A DNA stretch of 64,000 nucleotides from JAAYXE01 sp964391195. Lineage in GTDB: Bacteria > Chloroflexota > Anaerolineae > Anaerolineales > UBA4823. Numbering within the stretch: position 1 is the stretch's first letter; every line of letters begins with the position of its first letter. A program made the position numbers and the translations under genes. A model generated the notes under the pieces. The model had not been told where the DNA came from and searched no databases. It was given only the letters and a program-made list of their open reading frames with translations. Location: positions 1-64,000 of the forward strand of contig CAYMLG010000005.1 of NCBI GenBank assembly GCA_964391195.1. Direction: 5' to 3'. Below are positions 44,801-56,800 of the stretch, piece by piece.

Positions 44801-47800
44801 GCCGGTGAAGGCCCGTGATTGGTGACGACCAGGGTGTAGGTGATCGTCTCGCCGGCGATCAGTTGAAGCGGATCGACCCGTTTTTCCAGTTCCAGGTCGG
44901 CTGCCGAATCGACTCGCAGGGAGTAGCTGTGCGTCTCAGACAGGTTCCCCGCCCGATCCTCAGCCTGAACGGTGAGGTGGTAGAGTCCAGGGGACTGGAA
45001 GGCGGGTGTAAAGTGCCAGTTCTGGCCTTCCAGGGCGGCAAGCGTGCGCCGGGCATTGCCCTCCGCATCTCCTACGGTCACGTAGACTGCGGCGACTTCG
45101 CCGCCATCGGTGACCGTGCCGTTGAGCACCGGCTCGGCGGTGAGGTCTGCGGACCCGGCCCAGTAATCGCTCAGATGCACCTGGTCGAGGGCCTTGGTCA
45201 CGCTGATCTGTGGTGGAACCGTGTCGATGCGGTAAGTATAGGTAATCGTCTCGGAACGATTGCCGGCCGCATCCACGCCGCTCAGGTTGAACCAGCGCTC
45301 CAGGCCATCGCCTTCGCCGGTTACTTGCAGCGTAGTTCTCCAGGTCCCCACAGCCTCCCCGGCGGGGGATGCGCCGCTCTCCACACAGCCATCAGCCGTG
45401 CAGATTTCGGCGGTCGATGCCCGGTGATCGTCGGTGATGAATCCGCTGATGGGGTAGCGGCCGGATTTTATATAGCCGCTGTCCACCAATCCCTGGCTGG
45501 GGCCGTCCAGGGATGCGACCGGGGCGGTGTTATCGACGGTCAGGATGACCGCCTCGCTCCAATCGCTTTGGCTGCCGTATCGGTCGGTGGCGCGGGCGCG
45601 CACCGAGAACTGCCCGGCGGTCTCGCCCGTATCCCACAGGCAGGACCAGCGTCCATCGAAGGGCGAATGGTCATCGCAGGCGAACTGCGTCTCTGCCCCG
45701 GTCGCGAGCGAGGCCACCAGGATTTCGACTCGCGCAATGCCGGCCGGATCTTGCGCCTGGCCGCTTAACAGGTGGTCGCCAGGGGCGAAGATGTCGGGCC
45801 GGGGATCCACGCTGACCCCGGTTGGTTGATCGAGATCGATGTCGTGCTGGAAGAGGATCCAGTCGTAGGGGCCGTGGGCCGCATCGGAAACGGCGACCTG
45901 CAGTTCGGCGGAGGCATTCCCGGGTGTGCCGCCCACCACGGCGGTGAAGGAGACCTCACCGGAGGCGCCGGGGGCCAGGTTGCCCAGGCTCAGGGAGGAG
46001 GGCGCCCCGCTCAGACCGCCGAACTGGGCGATATCCACCTTCGCGCTGTGGGCATAACCTTCACCCCGGTTCTTGTAGTGTACGGTGTAGGTGACCACCT
46101 GGTTGGGCGCCAGGGGCAGCGGATCCAGATCGCCCGCCAGGCCGGCCAGATCGGGGCTCCCGTCCAGGTCGGCATCCAGGCGCAGCGAGTAGGGGGCCGC
46201 CTGGTGGAACAGCGGGCTGTCGAGGAAACTGCCGGTGACGCCCTCGGGTTCCGCCGTCACCCACACGTGCAGGTCGGCCTGGCTGTACTGCCCGGCATTA
46301 GGCCGCTGCCCCTGGCCCAGGCTCTCCCAACGGTACATCTGGGTGAGTTGGAAGGCTGCGATTGCTTCCGGGTTTATCGGCGCTTCCATCGCCAGCGCGC
46401 TGTTGAGTGGGTTTTGATCGGGCATGGCAGCCCACAGCCGCAAGGCTCCTTCTTCCGAGGCCAGGGCGACCAGGGATATTCCGCTGGAGGCAGGGGAATC
46501 GATCCCAATGGCCGCAAACGGCAGGTGGACCAGCGTGCATGGTCCGGCAGGCTCGCCACAGCGGGTGGTCTGCAGTTCCAGGGGCTCGCCGGTCTCTATC
46601 CAACCGCCGCCGCTGTAACGCAGCAGGCGGTATTGGCTGCTATCCTGAACCCAGATGAGGTAGTCGGCCTCCATCTGCCGGCCGTTTTCCACCGGCAGCG
46701 TGATCTGCGGGCCGCCGCCGAAGGGATCGTATGCGGTCTGCGCGCCGCCGGGGAGCGTATCCAGGTAGATGAACAGATCGCCGTTCACATCCCAATCGGC
46801 GCCCTGCCAGGCCAATGCCAGACGGGCCTCATCCCAGGTGGTGTAGAAACGCTGCACGGGGCGGCTTTTATCGCGATGATGGGCGGCGTAGTTGCTCCCC
46901 ATCTGCGTGGCGCCGGAGCCCATCCAGCCGGTGTACACGCCGCTTTCGTAAGCGCCCGGTTCTAACCGGTCGGGGGTTTCAGGCGCATCGACATAGACCG
47001 GCCCGAGGGTTTGCCAGCGCAGATTGCCGAGGTTATCCTGGATGCCGAGATGGGCGTACACGGCTGCCCCTTGCGGGATTGCCTGGACGTGCTCGCCGGC
47101 CTGCGGATATGGCGTGAGGGCGCTCGGGGTGGGCGTGATCGATTCGGTCCAGCCGGCGTAGTAGCCCCGGATCCCGCTCCCGTCCTGGCTGTCCGTCCAG
47201 CGGATAGACAGGTCAGCACCGGCCGCGTAAACCGTCTGCCCGTTCTCCAGGCCGGCCCCGGCATCCAGGGCGATGGTCATGGTGACCGGTGCAGGGGGAA
47301 CGAAGTCCACCCGCACTTCAGCCGCAGTCTGGGCGGTGCGTCCGGCCAGGTCTTCGGCCTGCGCGATCAGATTGAAGGTCCTGCCATCGGGGATATCACC
47401 GTTCCCCGAAACCAGGCGCCAGTTGCTGCCTTGCAGGTATGCTGTCTGCCATTCGCCGCCATCCACCCGGACGCGCACCCGGGACAGACCTTCGGCGTCG
47501 CTCGCCGTGCCGGTGAAGGGCACTGCCGGGCCGCCTCCCATCTGGTGTGTGGTTGTCAGAACAGTTGAGGCGATCGAAATGACCGGCGCCTCCAGGTCGA
47601 CCAGCACCGGCACAGGATGTGCCTCCGTCTGCTGGTTGCCGGCGTGATCGGTGACGATCGAGGTGAGCTGGTATAGACCGGCAGCCGGTGGGGTCCAGGA
47701 GCTCGTCCACACCGTTTCAGTTACGGTAGCCGAGGCCCAATTGTACTGGCCGACACGCTGGCCGTTGGCGTACAGTTCGGCGCGCTGCAAGCCGTGGTTC

Positions 47801-50800
47801 GCGTAGGCGGCGACATTCACCTCCACAGGCTGTCTGGAGGTCAGCACTGCGCCTGCACTGGGTGATATCACCAACGAATCCAGGTCCGGTTTGACGGCTG
47901 GTTCAACCCGGATGTTGACCGAGCCCCTGGCGTTCGCGCCGCGCCCGTCGTATACCACATAAAACAGAGTCTCAGTTCCAACGAAGCCCGGGTTTGGCGT
48001 GTAAGTCAGCCGGGGCGGGGAGGTGAGATATTCATCTTCGTCCGGTAGACCGCTCAGAGTCCCGCCTTTGGGGAGGGCTTGCAGTTCGTAGCGCAGGGCC
48101 GTGTAATTGGGATCGCTGCCCTGCAGAGAGAAAGTGACCGGCGTATCTTGTGTGGTGGTGATCATCTGCTCGCCAGATGTGGGGGGATAGTTGACGTCCA
48201 CCGCAAGCTGCAGCGGCAGCTTTTCCCCCTCAGCCAGCTTCCGTACCTCTTCCAGTAAGGTGCCATCCGGATTCATGCGCCAGATCGTCCGGTTGCCGGC
48301 ATCGACCAGATAAAGTTTGCGGGAAGCGATATCCATGGCGACCGCAGACGGTTGGAAAGCAAGGCCGACCGTGCTGGGATCCGGTTCGAGCAGCACCCGG
48401 CTGAAGTCGTTCCAGTCTGGATTCTCTCCGTATTCGTTATGAGTGACGCCGTTGGGAGCGTGTTCTAGATTGTAATAATCGGCCCAGCGGAGTTGGGAAC
48501 CGGTCAGGTAGAACACCCGCATGGAAATGGGGTCGAAGGCCAGCGAGTGCACGTTGTGGAAGTCTTCCCACTGCCCATCGCACACCTCTAAGGGCTTGTC
48601 CCAGGGCCGGCAAATTTCTCCAATCAGTTGCGGGGGAGCCGGATCACCGATACGCAGGTGTGTGTTCTGCGAGCCGGAAGGCTCGATGACAGTATATCGA
48701 ACCGTGTCTAATTCATAGTTCCAGTATGCGGCTCCATTGGATGGATCGATATAAGGACCCACCGAACGGAGATTGAAGACGCCCTTGCCCCGATTGGTTG
48801 CCAGAAGCAGCGTTCCAAGGCGTGGATCGATCGTCAGGCCATGCTGGGAGCCTAACGGATAACGGAAATAACCATTTTTGCCGTATCTGCCGTCCAGAGT
48901 GAAGCTGTAGAGGAAATTGCCAATGGCCCGCCGCCCGGTGATGTAAATCTGGTTGCTGTCGGTGTCCACATGGATCTGGCCGGGTTCCATGCCTCCTTCG
49001 TCCGGGTATTCGGCAAATAAGAAGGTTCGCCCGCTGCCATCGGCGTTCGCCCGGTACCCGCTCACTCCATCGTTAGGCGGATCGCCCGAACCGTAGCCAG
49101 CCCGCCTTTCCAGCCAATAGAGGGCGCCGGAATTTATGTCCACGGCGACCCCGTTCAGCTTGTCGCCGGTCACAATCTGGTCCAGGCTGCCGCTGTCTAA
49201 ATCCAGGCGCTGGATGGCGCTGCCGTCGGCCCAGTACAGGAAGCGGTCGTTGGGCGGTTGGGGCAGCTCGCCTGCGAATGTGCTGCATTGTCCGTGACTA
49301 TCGCAGGCTTTCAGCGTCGGGACCTGTTTGACGTGCCCACTGACGGTGCATTGGCTGTAGAAGCCGTACAGGCGGTTCTCATCGCGGAACCATTTATCCC
49401 ACCAGTCGCTGCTGTAATAGTATTTATCGTCGTTCTCTAAGCTGCAGGGGCTCTCGAATCCCTCCTCGGAAAGGTTGAAGTCGGTCGCCCATACCCGGAA
49501 AGAGGTGCGGGCGGTGGGTCCGAAGCCCATGTATTCCAGTTCCATACCCACTCGCGGTGGAGCGTAATCGATCTCGCCACGCCACTTCTGCCAGGTGGCG
49601 ACGTTTTCATTGCGGTTCCCGGCCACATCGGTCGCAGTCAGGTCGATCTGGTACAGGCCCTCAAGTTCACCGGGCTGGTACGACCAGGTGGTCGATGAGA
49701 CTCCCCGGCCCGAGCTCGCCAGGTCTGCTTCCACCCACTCCGATGTGTGCAGGGCTGCATCCAGCCGCGCCTGCGCTTCTCCCGACTCTTCTTTGTACAC
49801 TACTCGCAGGTGGTGCACGCCGGTGGTCAGGAACAGACTCCTGGTCAGCTCTTCCGTCGAATCGAGGAAAGGTATGGATTGGTGATCGATATACGCCAGC
49901 AGGATGCCATCTGTATCCACGGTAGCGGTAAAGTAGTAATACCCATCCACGCGGAACAAAGTGTCCTGTTCCCATTCCACCGAGAATCCATCCGCCGGTA
50001 TGCCCTCGGCCGGCGAATCGTTCCCCCAATTGAAATCAAGCCGGTCGTCGGCGCGCACCACCGCCGGGACACCCGAAATGTCCCGGTTGCTATAGTAACG
50101 GGCTCGCCAGAAGCCAGGGGCAACGCCCACGTCCGCCGGGATCAGGCGGATTTCCTGACTTGCCACCCCGGCATGTACCGGACCGGTCTCATACACCGTT
50201 CCGGTCAGCGGCGTCCCATTGGTGATCACCTGGTCGGCGGGGAACACCCTCAGGGGTTCCCCTTCGGCCGAGATCTGCTGCCCAGGGAAGGGGTTTTCGA
50301 GCTCGCTGGTAGGCGGGGTCACGTCCACATGGAAAGTGATGCTTGGGTAAGCATTGGGCGGGGTCTCATTCTCCACATTGTCGGCCGCGCGCAGCGTGAT
50401 GGTGTAAGCGCCGGTCGGATCGAGCAGCGGTTGCGCGGCGCTATCATATGCGGCCAGGGTATAGGTGATCGACCAGGTGTTGCCGAGGATTTCTGCCGGC
50501 TGCCAGCCGCTGCCATTCGGCTCCACCATCACTTCCACCCGTTTCGGCCCGCTGCCCGGGTAGATGCCCGCCAGAGTGGGATCTTGGACGGCGCCAGTCA
50601 GGCTCAGCGACCAGGTTCCGGTGATGCTCTGCCTGGCCGAGATGCTATCACCATCCCGGATCGAAGCAGTCACCGATGGCGGTTTGCCGTCTGAGTAGAA
50701 GTGTGTACCTGTACCGAACAGCTGCGCATGGCCAACCACATCCGTCGCCCGGCTGGTAAAGGCGTGCCGGCCTTCTTTGGCAGGCACGGTCAAGCCGTAA

Positions 50801-53800
50801 GCCCAGCTTTCCCGGCCCGCAGCGCGCTCCCAGGGATTATCATTCAGTTGTACCTCAACGAAGTCCACGAACGAGATCGGATCGGAGGCTTCGCCCCCGA
50901 TGACCACGTAGCTGCCGGCATGCAAGTAAACTCCGGGTTCCAGAGAGGTGATGGAACTGGACGGACGGTCGTTATCCAGGGTGAGGACATCCGTCTTTTC
51001 CAGGTCGATGCCGCTCAAACTGAGCTCGGCTGGGGTGAAAGCCAGGCGATCGAAGAAGAAGCTCTCTTCCCACAACCCTGGGGCAAGGAATGCGCAGTCA
51101 GTGCTGTTGCAGGCAAGATTAGAACCGGCGGGTGAAATCTCCGCCAGGCGCCAGCCAAGAGGCTGTGACAGTCCGCGCAGGGCGCCGTCCGAATCCAGGG
51201 CCTGCCAACGCGTCAGGGAGCGCGAGGCGGTATCGGCGATCCAACTGACCACCCAGCCGCTGTGGGTGGGGGCATAGGCCGGGCGCGGCGCAGCCATCCC
51301 CAGGTCAGAACCCTGGGCGCCTACTGCGCCGAGCGATACCAACTGGTCTGCTGACCACAGGTGTGCTGGCACCTGCTGGCCGTCGCGGTAAACAATGAGG
51401 GCGGTGCCGGCGTCGGGGTTTCCGGCTACAGCCGGTTGGTCTTGTTCGCCAGGCGATACGGCTACCGGCCTCACGCTGCCGGGAACGACCTGGCCGCCGG
51501 CATCGAGACGCGCCATCCACACATCTGCGGCGGTAGCGGGGGCCCAATCTTCCCAAACGGCCAGCCATTGGCTCCCGGTCCAGGCGAGAGAGATATGGAC
51601 ATCTCTGCCATCCAGGCCCGCCCCCGCCTGTAGGTTCAATCCTCCGAGGGGGACGGGTGCGCTCGAGAAGCCGGTTTCTGACTGACCGAGCCAGCCAACC
51701 ATCACTTCCTGGTCATCCACTTGCCAGCCGACGAGGAAATTCACCCCATCTGTGGCGACTGCCGGATGCCACTGGCTGCCGGGGCCAGAGGCGAGGGTGA
51801 AGATGTTCACTGCGGCGCCATTGGGCGAGAGCCAGGCGCCGGTCAGGTCCAGGTCATCATTCTGCTCCGACCAGGCCACCAGGCAGGTTCCGGCCTGGTT
51901 ACAGGCTGCTGCCGGGGTTGAATTGCCTTTTGTTTTTTGACCGTCGTCCAGGTAGACCAGATCCGCAGGTTGGTTCGGGTCGAACAGGCCGATGCGCCCA
52001 TCGATCAGGTCCGGGTTTCCGCTCTGGGGAGCGCCGGTAGCCAGGACCATCAGATAGGGGGAATCCCAGCCTGGAGCCTGAGCCAGGGCCGTAGATCCGA
52101 TCGGGACATCATCCCCGGCCGTAAGCTCCTGGCGTTCCAGCCACTTCCAACCCCAGGTCTCGACTCCCGGCTGGGGGACCAGGGTTGCGGAAGCCCGGCT
52201 TTCGAGGAGCAGCCGCTGCGAAGAGGCATATACAGAAGGTACAAGATTCCGCTGCAAGAAGATATTTTCGCCCGGGGTCAGATCGAAGTCTTGGGTCTGC
52301 TGGTCGCCCAACAGAGGGGGGACATTGCTGGTGATGGAGCCCTGGGCATTATAGGGCAGCAGAGGATCTGTGTGATTGCTGACGCTGATAGTATAGGGGA
52401 CGGTCTGCCCGGGCAGAATGACCCGGTCCTCATCACCGATGTAGGTCTCCATCCCGATCACCGCCACATCGACCCGGCGAGGGTGGAAGGTGTACACCTG
52501 CGGGGCCAGATGGTGCAGGTCGCGCTCCAGGCGGTCGCTCATTCCATCCATGTCGGAATCCGCGGTCAGCGGGTCTGAGGTCACCCGGGTATAGGCGCCC
52601 GACTGGCTGTAAGTGAACTCCCACCCATGCCATTCCTCGTAATCGGTCAGACCGTCGTTGTCTGTGTCGGTATTTGCCGGGTCTGTCCCCAGCACGACCT
52701 CCATTCGATCGCTCAGCCCGTCCTGGTCGCTGTCGAAGCCGGATGAGCCAGTGTAGCTGACCGGATGCCCGTTCTGGCGCAGCTCGACCTCGATCCTGTC
52801 GGAGAGCCCATCGCCGTCTGAATCCCAGGCGAAATCGTCCGGATCCAGACCGCCGGCGGCCGCCGAAAGCAGACCGTCACCATCGGCGTCACGCTGGGAC
52901 GGGAATTTCAGGCTGCCGGCCCAATTCATGCGCACAAATTCGTCCAAGGTGCTGGGGAAGACATCCACAACAATCGTGAGTTCGATCCCTTCGTCCAGGC
53001 GGCCCCGGGCGTCCTTGATCTCGCATTTTGAAGCATCCCCCACTCCCCAACAGGAAGCAGTTGGGATGGAATAGCTGACATACAGAGTCGCCGGAAGCTG
53101 GCGGTTTATGCCCTTCCCCAGGGTGACCTTAGACGACGCATAGTCACCGTTTTCACCATAATAGACATCGTAGGTCCAGCAGCGGATTTCCACTGCGCCA
53201 AATTTATCGGTGAGGCAGGATCTCTGGGTTTCAAACCTGCGAGTTTCCCAGCCGTAACCCCATCCGCTGGCATCGGGCGCCTTTTTGTTGAGCCGGTAGA
53301 TAAACTCAGTATCCTTGAACAGGCTCTGATTAAAGACATCCTTCGCATTCGCCACCATGCGCATCTTATCCTCATCGGAGCCGGTCGGCGATTGCAGCAG
53401 CTGCGTATGGCCGCTCACGATGATCGACATCGAACTGCCATCGACAAAGCCTTTGTCCGGATGTTCGAGCAGCATATCGATATCTTCTACCTGGAAGAAG
53501 TCGAATCGATCGAAATCGTAGATCGGCTGTGCTCCGTAGAACAAATTGCTGATCCATCTTGCCAACAGCTCCTGCGTGCGGATGCATAAGAAGGAGGGGA
53601 AAACGTCTTCCAACCCGATGGTATTGCACAGATATCCAAGCACAGTATCCCAGGCGCCGATGAGAGCCACAATAAAGGAGCCGACAATCGAGAAGGTAAA
53701 TACGAACATAATCAGAGCGACGATGGTCGTTGCTATGGTCATCGCCAACATCTGGTCGAAGGCCAGTGAGCCGAAAACGATGGAGCCGCTGATGACTTGA

Positions 53801-56800
53801 TAGATGAACGCACCCCAGATGACAGCCAACTCGATCACCAGGCTAACCACCGAGGCCGCTATCGTATTGTTCATTGCATCCATGGCGGAGATCAGCACAT
53901 AAGCCCCCCATTCGGAAATGGCTTTATACATGCTGTATAAGGCCATTCCCACGCCGATCACCAATGAGACGCCCATTATGATCGTGCCCTGAACGATTTC
54001 TGCCCAGCGTTGTTTGGGGAAGAATAGGGTGACCGTATAGGTAATCGCCAGCGCCAGGACGATGAAGACCAGGGCCCAAACCGCCAGTGTTTTCCCGATG
54101 TTCAGTTTGAGCCATTTAAACTTTAACTTTAAAGTATTGATGATCGGATCGGTGACGGTTGCGATGCCGCTTTTCTTCAGCCATTTTCCTAAATACCACC
54201 AGGTGAATTCTGGATTGATAGCATCCTCGATGATGAGCTTATAGGTCGTATTGATGAGAAACTTAACGGCCAGCCCCGATTTAATGAGGATCGTCTCGGC
54301 CAGGCTTTTATCCGTCTTCACCTTGGGCAGGCTGATCACTTGATCACCGGCGCGCACGATCTCGCTGACGCCGTGGATCAGGGTCAGATAGTACATGCGG
54401 AAATAAAGAAGCTTACCGGCAACAATCTCTTCGTTGCTCGCCCCACTTGCCAGTTCATCATCCAAGTCATGCGCGTGACGGCGTTCTAACTCGTTCCAGA
54501 ACTTATCCACTTGCATATTCTGCCAGCGTGTACCGGTATACTCGTACGGGGACCAATTGATTGTTGCCACCTCTACCACTGGCTGGATGCCCATATCGAG
54601 GGTGAGTTGGTTCCCGTTCCAGTAGGTGTTGCCTGCATCGCCGTCCAGGTTGCCACTGCGGTAGCGCTGTTGTGAGGCGAACATCAGTGTGGGCGTAATC
54701 GGGGCTTCTGGGGACCAATACTGGGTGAACCTCGCCAGTACGTTGTGGTTTTGAACCCCGACCATATCCGCCAGGCCGGCATCGTAGAAAGGATAGCTGA
54801 AGCTTTCCACCCGTAAAATATCATCCAGGTTCCACCGCCGTTCGTCATCGATCCCGTCGTTGCTGAAGCGGTCGAACCGGGTCACCAGTTCGGCAACCGT
54901 CAGGTCCAGTTCCCCATTCCCCTGGCACTGCCCATCAACGACCGTATCACAGTCTCGCCCGGAGACAAAGGTGTCCAGGAGACCGTATGAGAGCGGTACG
55001 AGGACATCGTCCGAATTGAGGTTCGCGTCCACCTCAGGATCTTCATAGATCACCGCCATATACGTGCCGAAATCATTACGTACGTTCACACCGGTGACCG
55101 TGAAATCCGTGTAATAAGTGTTGATCACCTGCTGCTGATTCCGATACTGGCAGTTTTCCGGACTGTTATCCTTGCAGTTGTCGACCAGCGCCTGGACCAT
55201 CCACACCAGGCGCATCTGCTGAGCGCTCCCCCAGGTCTCGCCCAACTGCTGGTAAGGGAGCTTTGCATAGAAGGCTGCATGCTCGCCGGTATCTTTATCT
55301 TTGGTGATCTGCAGTGGAGCCAGGATCAAGAACGATTCGCCCTGGGGTTTGACCATCACCCCGTATTGTTCCAGCAAGGCGGTGTCCACATAGCGGTTGT
55401 TATCCTTAGCAACCCGGGGGATATCCAGGCAGAAAGAAATGCCGTCGGGATTATATTCGGTGCCAACTGAGGGGTGTTTGGCATAGAGCAGATGGTTGCC
55501 GTCCGCCAAATTGTCGATATGAAGGTTAATGGGTCCGCTGCTCTGACCTCGACTGTTTACCTCAAATTCGGCCACGCGTTCCCCCACATTTTCGCAGGAT
55601 CCCTCATGGATGTAGTGGAACATAAACCAGGGATCGCTCACCCCTTCATATTGGACATAGAAACTACCCCCAGCCGGGGAAAAATGGACCTTTCCGTTCT
55701 GAATGATGCCATAACCATTTTTGCCTTTGCGGTCCGGCAGGGGCAGAGTGATCACCGGGGGACCATCGACCGTGGGCAGGTTGGCGATCCCGGATACTTT
55801 GATCTCCAGCATAGGCAGAATGCGGATATCGCCGTTATCGGTGACGCTTGGGTCGGTTCCCGGATCCAGATCGTAGAATGTGGCCCCATCGACGTCCTGC
55901 ATCTGGCCTTTGAAGTCGCCTTGCGGCCAGTCGTACACGTTGTAGGCATAGCGCAGTTGGTCTGGATTGGTGGGGCGGAGTTGGATCTCAACGAAGGAAT
56001 ATTTATCAGGGGTGAGGTGATCGACCACCAGGGAGAAAGGCTGGTTCGGACCAAAAACCTGGTTCCCGGCAGCGTTGGGTGAGATGTCCAGGCGATCGAT
56101 CACCCCATCGCCATCGTTATCCAGATCGTGCAGGTCGGGGATTCCGTCGCTATCCCGGTCAACACCCCATTCCAGGCCATCCAGCAGCCCGTCCTGGTTT
56201 GTGTCGGCTTCGAGCGGGTCCCCATACCAGATTTGGCCGTTGATGGTGAACCCGTTCACTTCATCAAAATCTGAAATATGATCGGAGTCGGTGTCATACC
56301 CATCCGGAATGCCATCCTGATCGGTGTCTGCGCCGCTGGGATTGGTGCCGAGCAGAGCTTCTTCATGATCCGTAAGCCCGTCCCCATCCGAATCCACTCC
56401 GCTGTCGTACTGAAAGATCGAGGGCTCCAAGCCCAGGATCGAAGAGACCATCTCCAGGTCCGTCAGAGGTTGCCCGGATGAACTGGGTTGGTAGATGGGG
56501 GTTCCCAGCAGCATCTCTTGCACGTCTGTCAGGCCATCCCCATCCATATCGGTCTTCTGGTCGTTGTGGATCAATTCCAGCGCAGCAGCCGGATCGAGAT
56601 GTGACCGGTTGGCCTCCCGCAGTTGGTTGAGCGTCTGCTCCATCTCGCTCTCCTCCTGCCTGGCTTCCGCTTCGGCCTGGCGCTCCAACTGGCGCGTATA
56701 AAAGGCATGCACCTGGCTGCTTTGCAGGAGCGGTCCAACGACAATCGAGACGATCACGGCCGCGGCGAAGGCCACCTGGAACTTGCGCGTGCGCCCCCAG

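Larger units (their letters stand above)
31363..44905 (-). repeat. Array of about 30 DUF11 domains in the giant protein
   Basis: By eye I count 30 units here, plus one more at about 30500-30856. Each opens ADLSL or similar, then V.G..ITYTL.V.N.GPS.A, then V.DT.P, a central Cys pair and DP...NN. Most are 122-130 residues. Two forms recur: one with GWTC....G...C..., the other with SWTCxAxxGAxCPxxGxG. The DUF11 family is known as an Ig-like repeat of bacterial surface proteins. The paired cysteines probably form one disulfide per unit. Confidence 0.85.
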
